Assembly: GCA_022013615.1 (NCBI GenBank)
Contig: JAKLQB010000426.1
Location: 1-5,817, forward strand
Source of the DNA: Desulfobacterales bacterium
GTDB taxonomy: Bacteria > Desulfobacterota > DSM-4660 > Desulfatiglandales > Desulfatiglandaceae
DNA: 5,817 bases
Direction: 5' to 3'
Below, piece by piece: positions 1 to 5,141 of this stretch (its first letter is position 1; each line of letters opens with the position of its first letter). The translations under genes and the position numbers were made by a program. Below the pieces are notes generated by a model, which worked only from the letters and a program-made list of their open reading frames with translations, searched no databases and was not told the origin of the DNA.

Positions 1-6
1 GGGGAA

Positions 7-134
7 GTCGAAAACTATAACCACCCCGCTTAATTGCAGCGGGACAGGCATCCATACATTGAAGTATTTCGAGGATTTATCCGCCTATCTCAGGAGGGTT
101 ATAGTTTGAGCCTGACGTCCCGCTAGTAGCGGGA
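7..134. ncRNA. Candidate structured RNA or palindromic element, unidentified
   Basis: No coding region is visible in the first 238 bases. What can be seen is dense potential base pairing. An 11-bp perfect inverted repeat (12-22 with 97-107, AAACTATAACC/GGTTATAGTTT) encloses a hairpin CCCGCT/AGCGGG (25-30 with 38-43). It also encloses a broken stem in which 46-49 pairs with 83-86, 50-53 with 73-76 and 54-57 with 64-67. A second, 7-bp perfect hairpin TCCCGCT-AGT-AGCGGGA lies at 118-134, just outside the closing stem. This nested layout resembles a multibranched RNA or the palindromic end of a small mobile element. I do not recognise a known riboswitch, tmRNA, 6S RNA or RNase P motif in it, and the strand is undecided. 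Its position upstream of the first rubrerythrin would also allow a leader role. Identity is open. Confidence 0.3.
118..134. repeat. Perfect 7-bp hairpin TCCCGCT/AGCGGGA
   Basis: A perfect inverted repeat with a 3-base loop. Similar TCCCG...CGGGA hairpins occur at 25-43 (CCCGCT/AGCGGG) and at 4780-4797 (TCCCGTC/GGCGGGA), so it may belong to a family of short intergenic palindromes. No T-run follows it, which argues against a simple Rho-independent terminator. Confidence 0.45.
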
Positions 135-205
135 GGGGAAATAGCCATTCTCGGACAGCCTCCTAGCAGGTAGTTAGAAAGTGGAGTAAAAACAAAACCC
201 AAAGC

Positions 206-220
206 TAATATTTCAAATTA
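206..220. promoter_or_regulatory. Weak PerR-box-like 15-mer upstream of the first rubrerythrin
   Basis: The 15-mer TAATATTTCAAATTA has 7-1-7 symmetry with five of seven pairs complementary, similar in design to Fur/PerR boxes. It sits just before the ribosome binding site of the interrupted rubrerythrin, and its first six bases TAATAT could be a -10 element. The region is AT-rich, so the symmetry could be chance. Confidence 0.2.
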
Positions 221-238
221 AAGGAAAGGAGAATAACA

Positions 239-736
239 ATGAGTAAGACAGAACAAAATCTTTTAGATGCATTTGCAGGCGAGTCCCAGGCCAACCGAAG
301 ATACCTTGCCTTTGCAAAGCAAGCGGACAAGGAAGGCAAATCTCAGGCTGCAAAACTGTTCAGGGCAGCCGCCGAGGCTGAGACAGTGCATGCCCATGCC
401 CATCTCCGGGCGTTAGGGGGGGTAAAGAGCGCTGCTGAAAACCTCAAAGAAGCCATTGCAGGTGAAACGCATGAATTCAAAGAGATGTACCCGGCCATGA
501 TTCAAGCAGCCAAAGAAGAAGGCAACAAAACAGGAGAGAGGTCGTTTACATAGGCCAATGCGGTTGAAGAAGTCCATGCAGGTCTTTATCAAAAAACTCT
601 GGACAGCCTGGATAACCCTCAAGACATTGACTGTTATTATGTATGCTCCGTGTGTGGTTATACATGTGAAAACGACCCTCCGGATGAGTGTCCGGTCTGT
701 AAAGCCAAGTCAAAGGCCTTTTCCAAAGTTGAGTAA
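239..736 (+). pseudogene. Rubrerythrin, interrupted by in-frame TAG at codon 105
   Basis: Rubrerythrin is a cytoplasmic peroxidase that reduces hydrogen peroxide at a diiron site fed by a rubredoxin-type iron. The ATG at 239 follows AAGGAGA. Residues 1-104 give the first half of the four-helix bundle with ligands E15, E48xxH51, E76 and E79. A TAG at 551-553 then interrupts the frame. With no frame change, 60 more codons follow to TAA at 734-736, carrying the second ExxH (E110, H113) and a C-terminal rubredoxin-like knuckle (C136, C139, C151, C154). Read through, the protein would be 165 residues and complete. As written, the 104-residue product lacks the last diiron ligands and the electron-transfer domain, so it should be inactive. 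No in-frame ATG lies near the break to restart translation. The nonsense mutation could be recent, a sequencing error, or a recoded codon. The family assignment is firm; the functional status is not. Confidence 0.85.
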
Positions 737-815
737 CTGTTATACTGTTTAAGAAAACTATATTTGGGGTCGTCATTTTTCACCCGTACTTCAAGTGAGT
801 TGCTATATATCAAGT

Positions 816-902
816 GATGCTGGATGCTCGATCCTTGATGCTGGCTAAAAAAGGCGTGATTCCATAGAGATATCCAGTTTCCAGAAACCAGTATCCAGTA
901 TC
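816..902. repeat. Imperfect palindrome of GATGCTGG / CCAGTATC repeats
   Basis: The left part (816-844) carries two GATGCTGG copies separated by a GATGCTCG-like stretch. The right part (871-902) carries four CCAG units in the reverse orientation, including ATCCAGTATC. The arms are partly complementary, for example GATGCTGGA (816-824) with TCCAGTATC (894-902) through one G-T pair, so the unit can fold into a long imperfect hairpin. It lies in the 268-base gap between the interrupted rubrerythrin and the next gene, where I see no coding sequence. It resembles the degenerate intergenic repeats of bacterial genomes and could also slow transcription. Its nature is inferred. Confidence 0.4.
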
Positions 903-1004
903 TCGGCCCAATGAGACTCAGACTTCTCTTTATGGCGATGAAGCGGTAAACCCCAAAAACATTATCTTAAGAGCTATATTTGCCGGAACATGGAGAAGAA
1001 CGAG

Positions 1005-1175
1005 ATGAAATGTCCATTCTGTGGTTGCCAGTCTTTCTATTTGAAAGATCCGGACGATGAATATGAAACCTATGAGTTTGACCTGGAAAAAGGCGAGGTC
1101 AATTTTCATTCCGAGGTTTTGAAAGGAGAAGTAAAATGGCGGCACCCGAGGATATGTGGCAATGCCAGACAGTAA
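1005..1175 (+). CDS. Small zinc-knuckle protein, apparently C-terminally truncated
   Basis: This is a 56-residue protein. I chose the ATG at 1005, which has GGAGAA seven bases upstream, over the in-frame ATG at 990, which has no ribosome binding site. The N-terminus MKCPFCG is a CxxC metal knuckle, followed by an acidic, tyrosine-rich stretch ([19 protein letters not shown], about residues 14-32). From memory, similar small proteins in anaerobes carry a second CxxC knuckle near the C-terminus. Here the frame instead runs into the ribosome binding site and start of the rubredoxin gene, overlapping it by 40 bases, and ends [12 protein letters not shown] with a single cysteine. The tail therefore looks like read-through into foreign sequence after a deletion. 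It may be a decayed gene or a real half-knuckle protein. Function is unknown. Confidence 0.5.
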   Translation: MKCPFCGCQSFYLKDPDDEYETYEFDLEKGEVNFHSEVLKGEVKWRHPRICGNARQ

Positions 1176-1342
1176 CTTGCGGTTATATTTATAATCCAGA
1201 CAAAGGGGACAGAAAAGGAAAGATCCCAAAAGGAACTCGCTTTGAGGACTTGCCGGACGACTGGAAATGTCCCATTTGCGGGGCGGGCAAGAAAATGTTC
1301 CGACCCCTTGCAGGACCCGGCTCAGTAGCTGCGCAGGGATAA
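1136..1342 (+). CDS. Rubredoxin with CX4C first knuckle (type II-like)
   Basis: Rubredoxin is a small cytoplasmic one-electron carrier with an Fe(Cys)4 centre. Here it is the likely donor to the neighbouring rubrerythrin. The 68-residue product starts at ATG 1136, five bases after AAGGAGAA. The body is a standard rubredoxin ([30 protein letters not shown]), with second-knuckle cysteines in CPIC. The first knuckle reads CQTVTC, with four residues between the cysteines rather than the usual two. That spacing is known from rubredoxin-2 of Desulfovibrio desulfuricans and is compatible with iron binding. A short Gly/Ala-rich tail follows the core. The gene overlaps the upstream zinc-knuckle frame by 40 bases and ends just before the perR promoter. 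Confidence 0.88.
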   Translation: MAAPEDMWQCQTVTCGYIYNPDKGDRKGKIPKGTRFEDLPDDWKCPICGAGKKMFRPLAGPGSVAAQG

Positions 1343-1349
1343 AAATAGC

Positions 1350-1377
1350 TTGACAGGTACAAAGGACTGCTTATTAT
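1350..1377 (+). promoter_or_regulatory. Sigma-70-like promoter of the perR cluster
   Basis: A perfect -35 element TTGACA (1350-1355) is followed after 16 bases by TATTAT (1372-1377), a 5/6 match to the -10 consensus. It lies 40 bases before the perR start codon. The -10 is overlapped by the palindrome at 1373-1397, which fits a repressed or autoregulated promoter. Confidence 0.6.
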
Positions 1378-1397
1378 TAGGAATCATTACTAATAAT
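1373..1397. promoter_or_regulatory. Fur/PerR-type operator palindrome at perR
   Basis: A 25-bp palindrome centred on C1385: outer arms ATTATTAG (1373-1380) and CTAATAAT (1390-1397) are perfectly complementary, as is the inner AAT-C-ATT. Only the pair 1381/1389 fails. Size, AT-richness and symmetry match Fur-family operators. Its overlap with the -10 element directly upstream of a perR gene makes autorepression likely. Binding itself is inferred. Confidence 0.6.
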
Positions 1398-1416
1398 TAT
1401 TTTAAAGGGGCGCCCG

Positions 1417-1884
1417 TTGAAATCAGACAAACCCTATCGCCTGACCCGGCAGCGGGAGGTGATTCTTGAAGAAGTCAGAAAAGTCTGTCATCATCCCACG
1501 GCTGACGAGATCTATGAGAATGTCAGAAAAACATTGCCGCATATAAGCCTGGGCACAGTCTATAGGAACCTGGATGTCCTTGCCGAATTTGGGCTTATAA
1601 AGAAAATTGAGCCGGACTTTCCACAGATGCGGTTCGATGGCAATACAAAAGAACACTATCACATTACCTGTTTGCATTGCGGGATGATCGAGGACGCGCC
1701 CATTGAACCGTCGGGTAATTCTCTAAAGAATCTTGAAAATGCCCTTGGTAATCTGACCAAGCATGGGATATTCGGGCACAAATTAGAGTTCATCGGACTG
1801 TGTTCAAAATGCAGGGAAAAAGAGAATGGGCGCATTTTTAAGGAAAAATTAAATGAATGTATTGATACAGGAGGTTTCAAATGA
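1417..1884 (+). CDS. perR: PerR-type peroxide-sensing repressor (Fur family)
   Basis: This is a Fur-family DNA-binding regulator of 155 residues. The start is a TTG at 1417, supported by AAAGGGG six bases upstream and the absence of a better start. The N-terminal winged helix includes LTRQREVIL and the recognition region [13 protein letters not shown] (43-55). Metal-sensing residues match Bacillus subtilis PerR in identity and spacing: H26 (H37), D74 (D85), H80 (H91), H82 (H93) and D93 (D104). The last is Asp as in PerR rather than the Glu typical of Fur. Two CxxC pairs (C85/C88, C129/C132) form the structural zinc site. In PerR, metal-catalysed oxidation of the histidines releases DNA. The stop codon overlaps the rubrerythrin ATG (ATGA), implying coupled translation. 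The promoter carries an operator-like palindrome, so autoregulation is expected. Confidence 0.9.
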   Translation: MKSDKPYRLTRQREVILEEVRKVCHHPTADEIYENVRKTLPHISLGTVYRNLDVLAEFGLIKKIEPDFPQMRFDGNTKEHYHITCLHCGMIEDAPIEPSGNSLKNLENALGNLTKHGIFGHKLEFIGLCSKCREKENGRIFKEKLNECIDTGGFK

Positions 1885-2456
1885 CAGATTTAAAGGGTAG
1901 TTTGACCGAGAAAAATTTGCTCACTGCCTTTGCAGGCGAATCCCAGGCACGGAACCGCTATACTTATTTTGCCAGCCAGGCAAAAAAGGACGGCTTTGTC
2001 CAGATGGAATCCGTATTTGAGGAAACAGCCAATCAGGAAAAGGAACATGCGAAAAGGCTGTTCAAGTTTCTTGAAGGTGGAGAAGTTGAGATCAAAGCAA
2101 GTTTCCCTGCAGGGGTAGTTGGGAGCACCCAGGAAAATCTCAAGGCCTCGGCAGCCGGAGAGCACTATGAACATATAGAAATGTATCCCGGTTTTGCAAA
2201 GACTGCGAGAAAAGAGGGATTTGAGGCCATTGCCACTGTTTTTGAGGCAATTGCAGTAGCCGAGAAACAGCATGAAAAGCGGTACCTGGATCTTGCGGCA
2301 AATATTGAAGCGGGCCGTGTCTTCAAACGGGACACCGAAGTAGTGTGGCGCTGCAGAAACTGCGGGTATCTCCATACGGGAAACGAGGCTCCAGAAGTTT
2401 GTCCTGCCTGCGCGCATCCGAAGGCGCATTTCGAGTTGCTTGGTGAAAACTATTAA
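1881..2456 (+). CDS. rbr: Rubrerythrin (full length)
   Basis: This is a cytoplasmic non-haem diiron peroxidase that reduces hydrogen peroxide to water with electrons from rubredoxin. The 191-residue protein has the same length as the Desulfovibrio vulgaris enzyme. The four-helix bundle carries the diiron ligands E20, E53xxH56, E94, E97 and E128xxH131. The C-terminal rubredoxin-like domain has C158, C161, C174 and C177. All expected ligands are present. The ATG overlaps the perR stop by four bases and has AGGAGG six bases upstream, so it is translationally coupled to perR. It is only distantly similar to the interrupted rubrerythrin at 239, sharing FAGESQA and the ExxH motifs, so the two are separate subtypes rather than a recent duplication. 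Confidence 0.95.
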   Translation: MTDLKGSLTEKNLLTAFAGESQARNRYTYFASQAKKDGFVQMESVFEETANQEKEHAKRLFKFLEGGEVEIKASFPAGVVGSTQENLKASAAGEHYEHIEMYPGFAKTARKEGFEAIATVFEAIAVAEKQHEKRYLDLAANIEAGRVFKRDTEVVWRCRNCGYLHTGNEAPEVCPACAHPKAHFELLGENY

Positions 2457-2505
2457 AGACCTGATGATAGGTGTTTAAGTAAGTCACTGAATAAGGAGAA
2501 TAATT

Positions 2506-3021
2506 ATGATAGAACGTACTGGAATAATCACCATGAAGGGAAACCCTCTGACGCTTGCAGGGAAAGAACTCAAAGTGGGAGACCTATCTCCCGACTTCGA
2601 GGTTCTCGACAATGATCTTGCACCGGTCAAGTTTAGTTCATTCAGGGGCAAGGTTTGTGTGATTTCTTCGGTCCCCTCTCTTGATACCCCTGTATGCGAT
2701 ATGGAGACACGGAGATTTAACGAGGAAGCGGGTAAACTGGGTGCAGACATCCGGATACTCACCATAAGCATGGACCTCCCATTTGCCCAAAAGCGGTGGT
2801 GCGGTGCAGCAGGGGTTGATAAGGTTATCACGTTATCCGATCATCGTGATGCATCATTTGGAACGGCCTATGGTGCGTTGATTAAGGAACTGCGCCTTCT
2901 GGCCAGGATAGTGTTCGTGGTAGATGGTGAAGGCGTCATCCGGAATATCCAAGTAGTAAAAGAACAGACTGAAGAGCCTGACTATGACGCTGTGCTGGAA
3001 GCGGTAAATGCGTTGACCTGA
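2506..3021 (+). CDS. tpx: Thiol peroxidase Tpx (atypical 2-Cys peroxiredoxin)
   Basis: This enzyme reduces hydrogen peroxide and alkyl hydroperoxides with electrons from thioredoxin. The 171-residue protein has the Tpx hallmarks. The N-terminal GNPLTLAGKELKVGD strand pair precedes the thioredoxin fold. The active-site stretch PSLDTPVC holds T61 and the peroxidatic C64, followed by DMETRRFN, and the resolving cysteine is C99 in KRWCG. The conserved Arg before the last strands is R134 (LLARIVFVVD). The start at 2506 has AAGGAG seven bases upstream. The ATG at 2533 is also in frame but would cut into the conserved N-terminus. The gene lies 49 bases after rubrerythrin with no terminator between them, so co-transcription from the perR promoter is likely. 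Confidence 0.94.
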   Translation: MIERTGIITMKGNPLTLAGKELKVGDLSPDFEVLDNDLAPVKFSSFRGKVCVISSVPSLDTPVCDMETRRFNEEAGKLGADIRILTISMDLPFAQKRWCGAAGVDKVITLSDHRDASFGTAYGALIKELRLLARIVFVVDGEGVIRNIQVVKEQTEEPDYDAVLEAVNALT

Positions 3022-3064
3022 GACAAAGAATCACTTGAGGCTCGATCAGGCGAACGCAAGTAAG

Positions 3065-3075
3065 TATAAATTATA
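3065..3075. promoter_or_regulatory. AT-rich 11-bp palindrome upstream of desulfoferrodoxin
   Basis: TATAAATTATA is palindromic around its central A in the 87-base gap before the superoxide reductase gene. It could be a degenerate PerR box or a -10 element, but I find no convincing -35 at the right distance. A chance AT-rich palindrome is possible. Confidence 0.2.
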
Positions 3076-3108
3076 AACTCTAAACATTAGATTCAAGGAG
3101 GAATAATC

Positions 3109-3483
3109 ATGGCAGAAAAGCTGGAGATTTACAAATGCGAAGTGTGTGGTAACATTGTTGAGGTATTGCATGGCGGCATGGGAGAGCTCGTGTGCTGCGG
3201 CCAGCCCATGAAACTTTTTAAGGAAAATTCTGTGGATGCTGCCAAGGAAAAACATGTGCCTGTGGTGGAAAAGACTTCTGATGGCTTCAAGGTGAAGGTT
3301 GGGGATGTGGCTCATCCAATGGAGGAAAAACATTACATTGAATGGGTGGAAATTATTGCTGATGGCAAGGCCTATCGCCAGTTTCTAAACCCTGGACAGG
3401 CCCCAGAAGCGGTTTTCAATATTGAGGCCGATCAGGTCACGGCCCGGGAATACTGTAGCCTTCATGGTCTGTGGAAAGGATAA
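3109..3483 (+). CDS. dfx: Desulfoferrodoxin (2Fe superoxide reductase)
   Basis: This enzyme reduces superoxide to hydrogen peroxide without releasing oxygen, the standard anaerobe alternative to superoxide dismutase. The protein has 124 residues. The N-terminal desulforedoxin-like domain holds centre I (C10, C13, C29, C30). The C-terminal domain holds the catalytic centre II with H49, H69, H75, H119 and C116. The E47-K48 pair in EKHVP supplies the conserved Glu and Lys that guide superoxide. All ligands are offset by one from the Desulfovibrio desulfuricans protein, so this is a complete class I enzyme. The ATG at 3109 follows AAGGAGG at seven bases. Its peroxide product would pass to the rubrerythrin and Tpx encoded upstream. 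The ferritin start lies only five bases after its stop. Confidence 0.95.
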   Translation: MAEKLEIYKCEVCGNIVEVLHGGMGELVCCGQPMKLFKENSVDAAKEKHVPVVEKTSDGFKVKVGDVAHPMEEKHYIEWVEIIADGKAYRQFLNPGQAPEAVFNIEADQVTAREYCSLHGLWKG

Positions 3484-3488
3484 TCGCT

Positions 3489-4004
3489 ATGCTGAACAAT
3501 GATATGGAAAAAGCCTTAAATGCGCAGGTAAATGCAGAGATGTATTCTGCCTATCTCTACCTGTCCATGTCCGCTTACTTTCAGGCCAAAAGTCTCGGTG
3601 GATTTGCGAGTTGGATGCGCGTGCAGGCCCAGGAAGAGATGGTTCATGCCATGAAGCTCTATGACTTTATCAATGAAAGGGGTGGCAGGGTTATTCTTGA
3701 ACCGATCGAGGCCCCTCCAACAGAGTGGGACTCCCCCCTTGCCACCATGGAAGCTGTCTATGAGCACGAACAGAAAGTGACAGGACTCATTAACGAACTG
3801 GTGGACCTGGCCCTTGAAAAGCATGATCATGCCACTAATATCTTCCTTCAGTGGTTTGTATCCGAGCAGGTGGAGGAAGAAGATAGTGCGAATGATGTTG
3901 TTGAGAAAATCAAGTTGATGGGTGATGCCAGGGGAGGCCTGTTCATGCTTGACCGCGAACTTGGCCAGCGGGTATTTACCCCACCTGCCGCAACATCGGA
4001 GTGA
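3489..4004 (+). CDS. ftnA: Ferritin (FtnA-type, non-haem)
   Basis: This protein should form a 24-subunit cage that oxidises Fe2+ and stores it as a ferric mineral, limiting Fenton chemistry. I chose the ATG at 3489, which has AAAGGA eight bases upstream, giving 171 residues. An in-frame GTG at 3471 would add six residues inside the superoxide reductase gene and destroy this spacing. With this start, the ferroxidase residues fall at the Escherichia coli FtnA numbers: E17, Y24, E50, H53, E94, Q127 and E130. The third-site residues E49, E126 and E129 are also present. The gene follows desulfoferrodoxin by five bases, with its ribosome binding site inside that gene's last codons, which indicates tight co-expression. 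Confidence 0.94.
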   Translation: MLNNDMEKALNAQVNAEMYSAYLYLSMSAYFQAKSLGGFASWMRVQAQEEMVHAMKLYDFINERGGRVILEPIEAPPTEWDSPLATMEAVYEHEQKVTGLINELVDLALEKHDHATNIFLQWFVSEQVEEEDSANDVVEKIKLMGDARGGLFMLDRELGQRVFTPPAATSE

Positions 4005-4029
4005 TAATAGATAAGGGAGGAGTTAAACT

Positions 4030-4182
4030 ATGGGCGATTGGAAATGCACGAAATGTGGTTATTCTCTGAAGGCAGAAACACCGCCTGAGGAGTGCCCCAT
4101 GTGCAAAGAAAAATGTGAGTTTGTCGATGTATCCTGTTACATTCCGGACTGCGGACAAACAGGCACTGATACAAGGCTCTGA
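4030..4182 (+). CDS. Rubredoxin-like small protein with extra cysteines
   Basis: This is a 50-residue protein starting at ATG 4030 with GGGAGGAG seven bases upstream, 25 bases after ferritin. It begins [10 protein letters not shown] and has CPMC at 22-25, so C6, C9, C22 and C25 form a rubredoxin-type iron knuckle like the C-terminal domain of rubrerythrin. The intervening loop is much shorter than in a true rubredoxin. A further tail, [19 protein letters not shown], adds C29, C36 and C41, which is unusual and could bind a second metal or be redox active. Because of its place between ferritin and flavodoxin, an electron-carrier role in the peroxide and superoxide defence chain is likely but inferred. 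Confidence 0.8.
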   Translation: MGDWKCTKCGYSLKAETPPEECPMCKEKCEFVDVSCYIPDCGQTGTDTRL

Positions 4183-4289
4183 TGATCTTGCCCCTCTCTT
4201 GATCCTCTCTCCGAGATATATGATTTGCAAGCCCGAGGGTGTTGGGGAAGGGGAAATGAGGTTAATCTTGTATCCCATGGAGGAAAAAT

Positions 4290-4730
4290 ATGGCGAAAGC
4301 GTTAATAGTGTACACGACAAGGACCGGTGAAACAAAGAACATAGCTGAACTGATTGCAGAAGGTATCCGCTTTACAGGCGCAGAGGCAGCAGTTGAAAAT
4401 GTCACTTCCATCAAAAAAGAAGAAGACCTTGAAGGATTCGATGCTTATGTTTTTGGCTCTGCCACCTATCATGGTCAGATGATGCAGGGCATGAAAACAA
4501 TGCTTTTCCTGGCTGAAAAGGCCAATATGAAAGGAAAAGTGGGCGGGTCATTTGGTGCCTTTGGTTGGAGCGGCGAGGCTCCGGGTCGCATTTTTGATAC
4601 CATGACAAACATCTTCAAGATGGATATGGTCAGCGGGCCGTTAAGACTAAAGTCTGCCTCGCTTGGGGGTGGCCAACAGATGGCCCAGGATTACGGAAAG
4701 GAAATCGGCAAGAAACTGAGCACTTCTTAG
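4290..4730 (+). CDS. Flavodoxin, free-standing
   Basis: This 146-residue protein with a flavodoxin fold should bind FMN and carry electrons in the cytoplasm. The phosphate-binding loop is YTTRTGETKN (8-17, the T-x-T-G-x-T type). The FMN-flanking loops are FGSATYHGQM and GAFGWSGEAPG. The second of these resembles the flavodoxin domain of FprA-type flavodiiron oxygen reductases, but no metallo-beta-lactamase-like diiron domain is encoded here. The ATG at 4290 has GGAGG six bases upstream and lies 107 bases after the rubredoxin-like gene. It ends with TAG at 4728-4730, and TGA follows six codons later. Likely roles are a donor to the rubredoxin/rubrerythrin pair or to a partner encoded elsewhere. 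Confidence 0.88.
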   Translation: MAKALIVYTTRTGETKNIAELIAEGIRFTGAEAAVENVTSIKKEEDLEGFDAYVFGSATYHGQMMQGMKTMLFLAEKANMKGKVGGSFGAFGWSGEAPGRIFDTMTNIFKMDMVSGPLRLKSASLGGGQQMAQDYGKEIGKKLSTS

Positions 4731-4779
4731 TGCAATAAAATAACTTGATTGTATGAGAAAATTTTTTAGAGCGGCCAAT

Positions 4780-4797
4780 TCCCGTCGATAGGCGGGA
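4780..4797 (+). terminator. Weak hairpin after flavodoxin, possible terminator
   Basis: TCCCGTC (4780-4786) pairs with GGCGGGA (4791-4797) through one G-T pair around a GATA loop, followed by only three T. It lies 50 bases after the flavodoxin stop and could end the perR-to-flavodoxin transcript. It also resembles the CCCGC/GCGGG hairpins near the window start, so it may be a short intergenic palindrome instead. Confidence 0.4.
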
Positions 4798-4839
4798 TTT
4801 CATAAAATCGTGCATGGAATTTATGAAAGGAGATCAGTC

Positions 4840-5031
4840 ATGACAACACCCCAGCATTGCCCCGGATGGGAGCAGTCTAAGAATTTAAAGTCTTTCGAGT
4901 GCAAATGCCCCAGTTGCGGAAAAGAAATAGAGATATTCTCAGATGAGTTTGACAGAGAACACACCTGTAAGGGTTGCGGCCAGAAAATTGATTTTACCCA
5001 GTGTAAGATAGAGGCCGAAGGCAAGTCCTAA
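4840..5031 (+). CDS. Small zinc-ribbon protein, unknown function
   Basis: This is a 63-residue protein. The ATG at 4840 has AAAGGAG seven bases upstream and is preferred over an in-frame GTG at 4810 with no binding site. Visible features are an N-terminal HCPGWEQ, a first knuckle CKCPSCGKEIEIF (21-33), an acidic SDEFDRE, and a second knuckle CKGCGQKIDF followed by another cysteine in TQCKIE. The two CxxC pairs about 20 residues apart indicate a zinc ribbon, or less likely an iron site. There is no membrane segment or signal peptide. I do not assign a function. The flanking hairpins suggest it is expressed as its own unit. Confidence 0.75.
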   Translation: MTTPQHCPGWEQSKNLKSFECKCPSCGKEIEIFSDEFDREHTCKGCGQKIDFTQCKIEAEGKS

Positions 5032-5064
5032 CGAATACGCAGAGAAGATAAACAAATTCTTTAC

Positions 5065-5094
5065 GGCACCAGCGGGCACTGGCCCGCTGGTGCC
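5065..5094 (+). terminator. Strong 13-bp hairpin, probable terminator
   Basis: GGCACCAGCGGGC (5065-5077) and GCCCGCTGGTGCC (5082-5094) form a perfect 13-bp GC-rich stem with a four-base ACTG loop, 33 bases after the zinc-ribbon stop. The following sequence is pyrimidine-rich with two short T runs rather than a clean U tract, so termination is likely but may be incomplete. Confidence 0.7.
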
Positions 5095-5141
5095 CTTCCC
5101 TTTCCCCTACGATTGAAGGAACAGGGCAAGACGGAGGTATT

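Noticed and set aside
416..422. Run of seven G inside the first rubrerythrin as a phase-variation tract or frameshift site
   Set aside because: The frame reads through correctly (Leu-Gly-Gly-Val) and the later TAG is in the same frame, so the run does not cause the interruption.
558..752. Overlapping 64-codon frame after the TAG as an independent gene
   Set aside because: It is out of frame with the conserved rubrerythrin C-terminus, lacks a recognisable domain and has no convincing ribosome binding site.
1890..2429. Long 179-codon reading frame on the minus strand opposite rubrerythrin
   Set aside because: It lies fully antisense to a complete rubrerythrin with all ligands, shows no domain and no start signals; it is a shadow frame.
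3471..3488. GTG at 3471 as the ferritin start
   Set aside because: The ATG at 3489 has a well-spaced AAAGGA and makes the ferroxidase residues coincide with E. coli FtnA numbering; the GTG start adds residues inside the superoxide reductase gene.
4001..4014. GATAAT-like direct repeat before the rubredoxin-like gene as a Fur box
   Set aside because: Only two loose hexamers with no inverted symmetry in a 25-base intercistronic gap; indistinguishable from chance.
4183..4289. Possible small gene or RNA in the gap before flavodoxin
   Set aside because: No separate frame with start and binding site and no stable hairpin were seen, only the flavodoxin ribosome binding site at its end.
4115..4330. 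71-codon + strand frame overlapping the rubredoxin-like gene and flavodoxin start
   Set aside because: Its frame conflicts with two well-supported genes with good ribosome binding sites and the product shows no recognisable motif.
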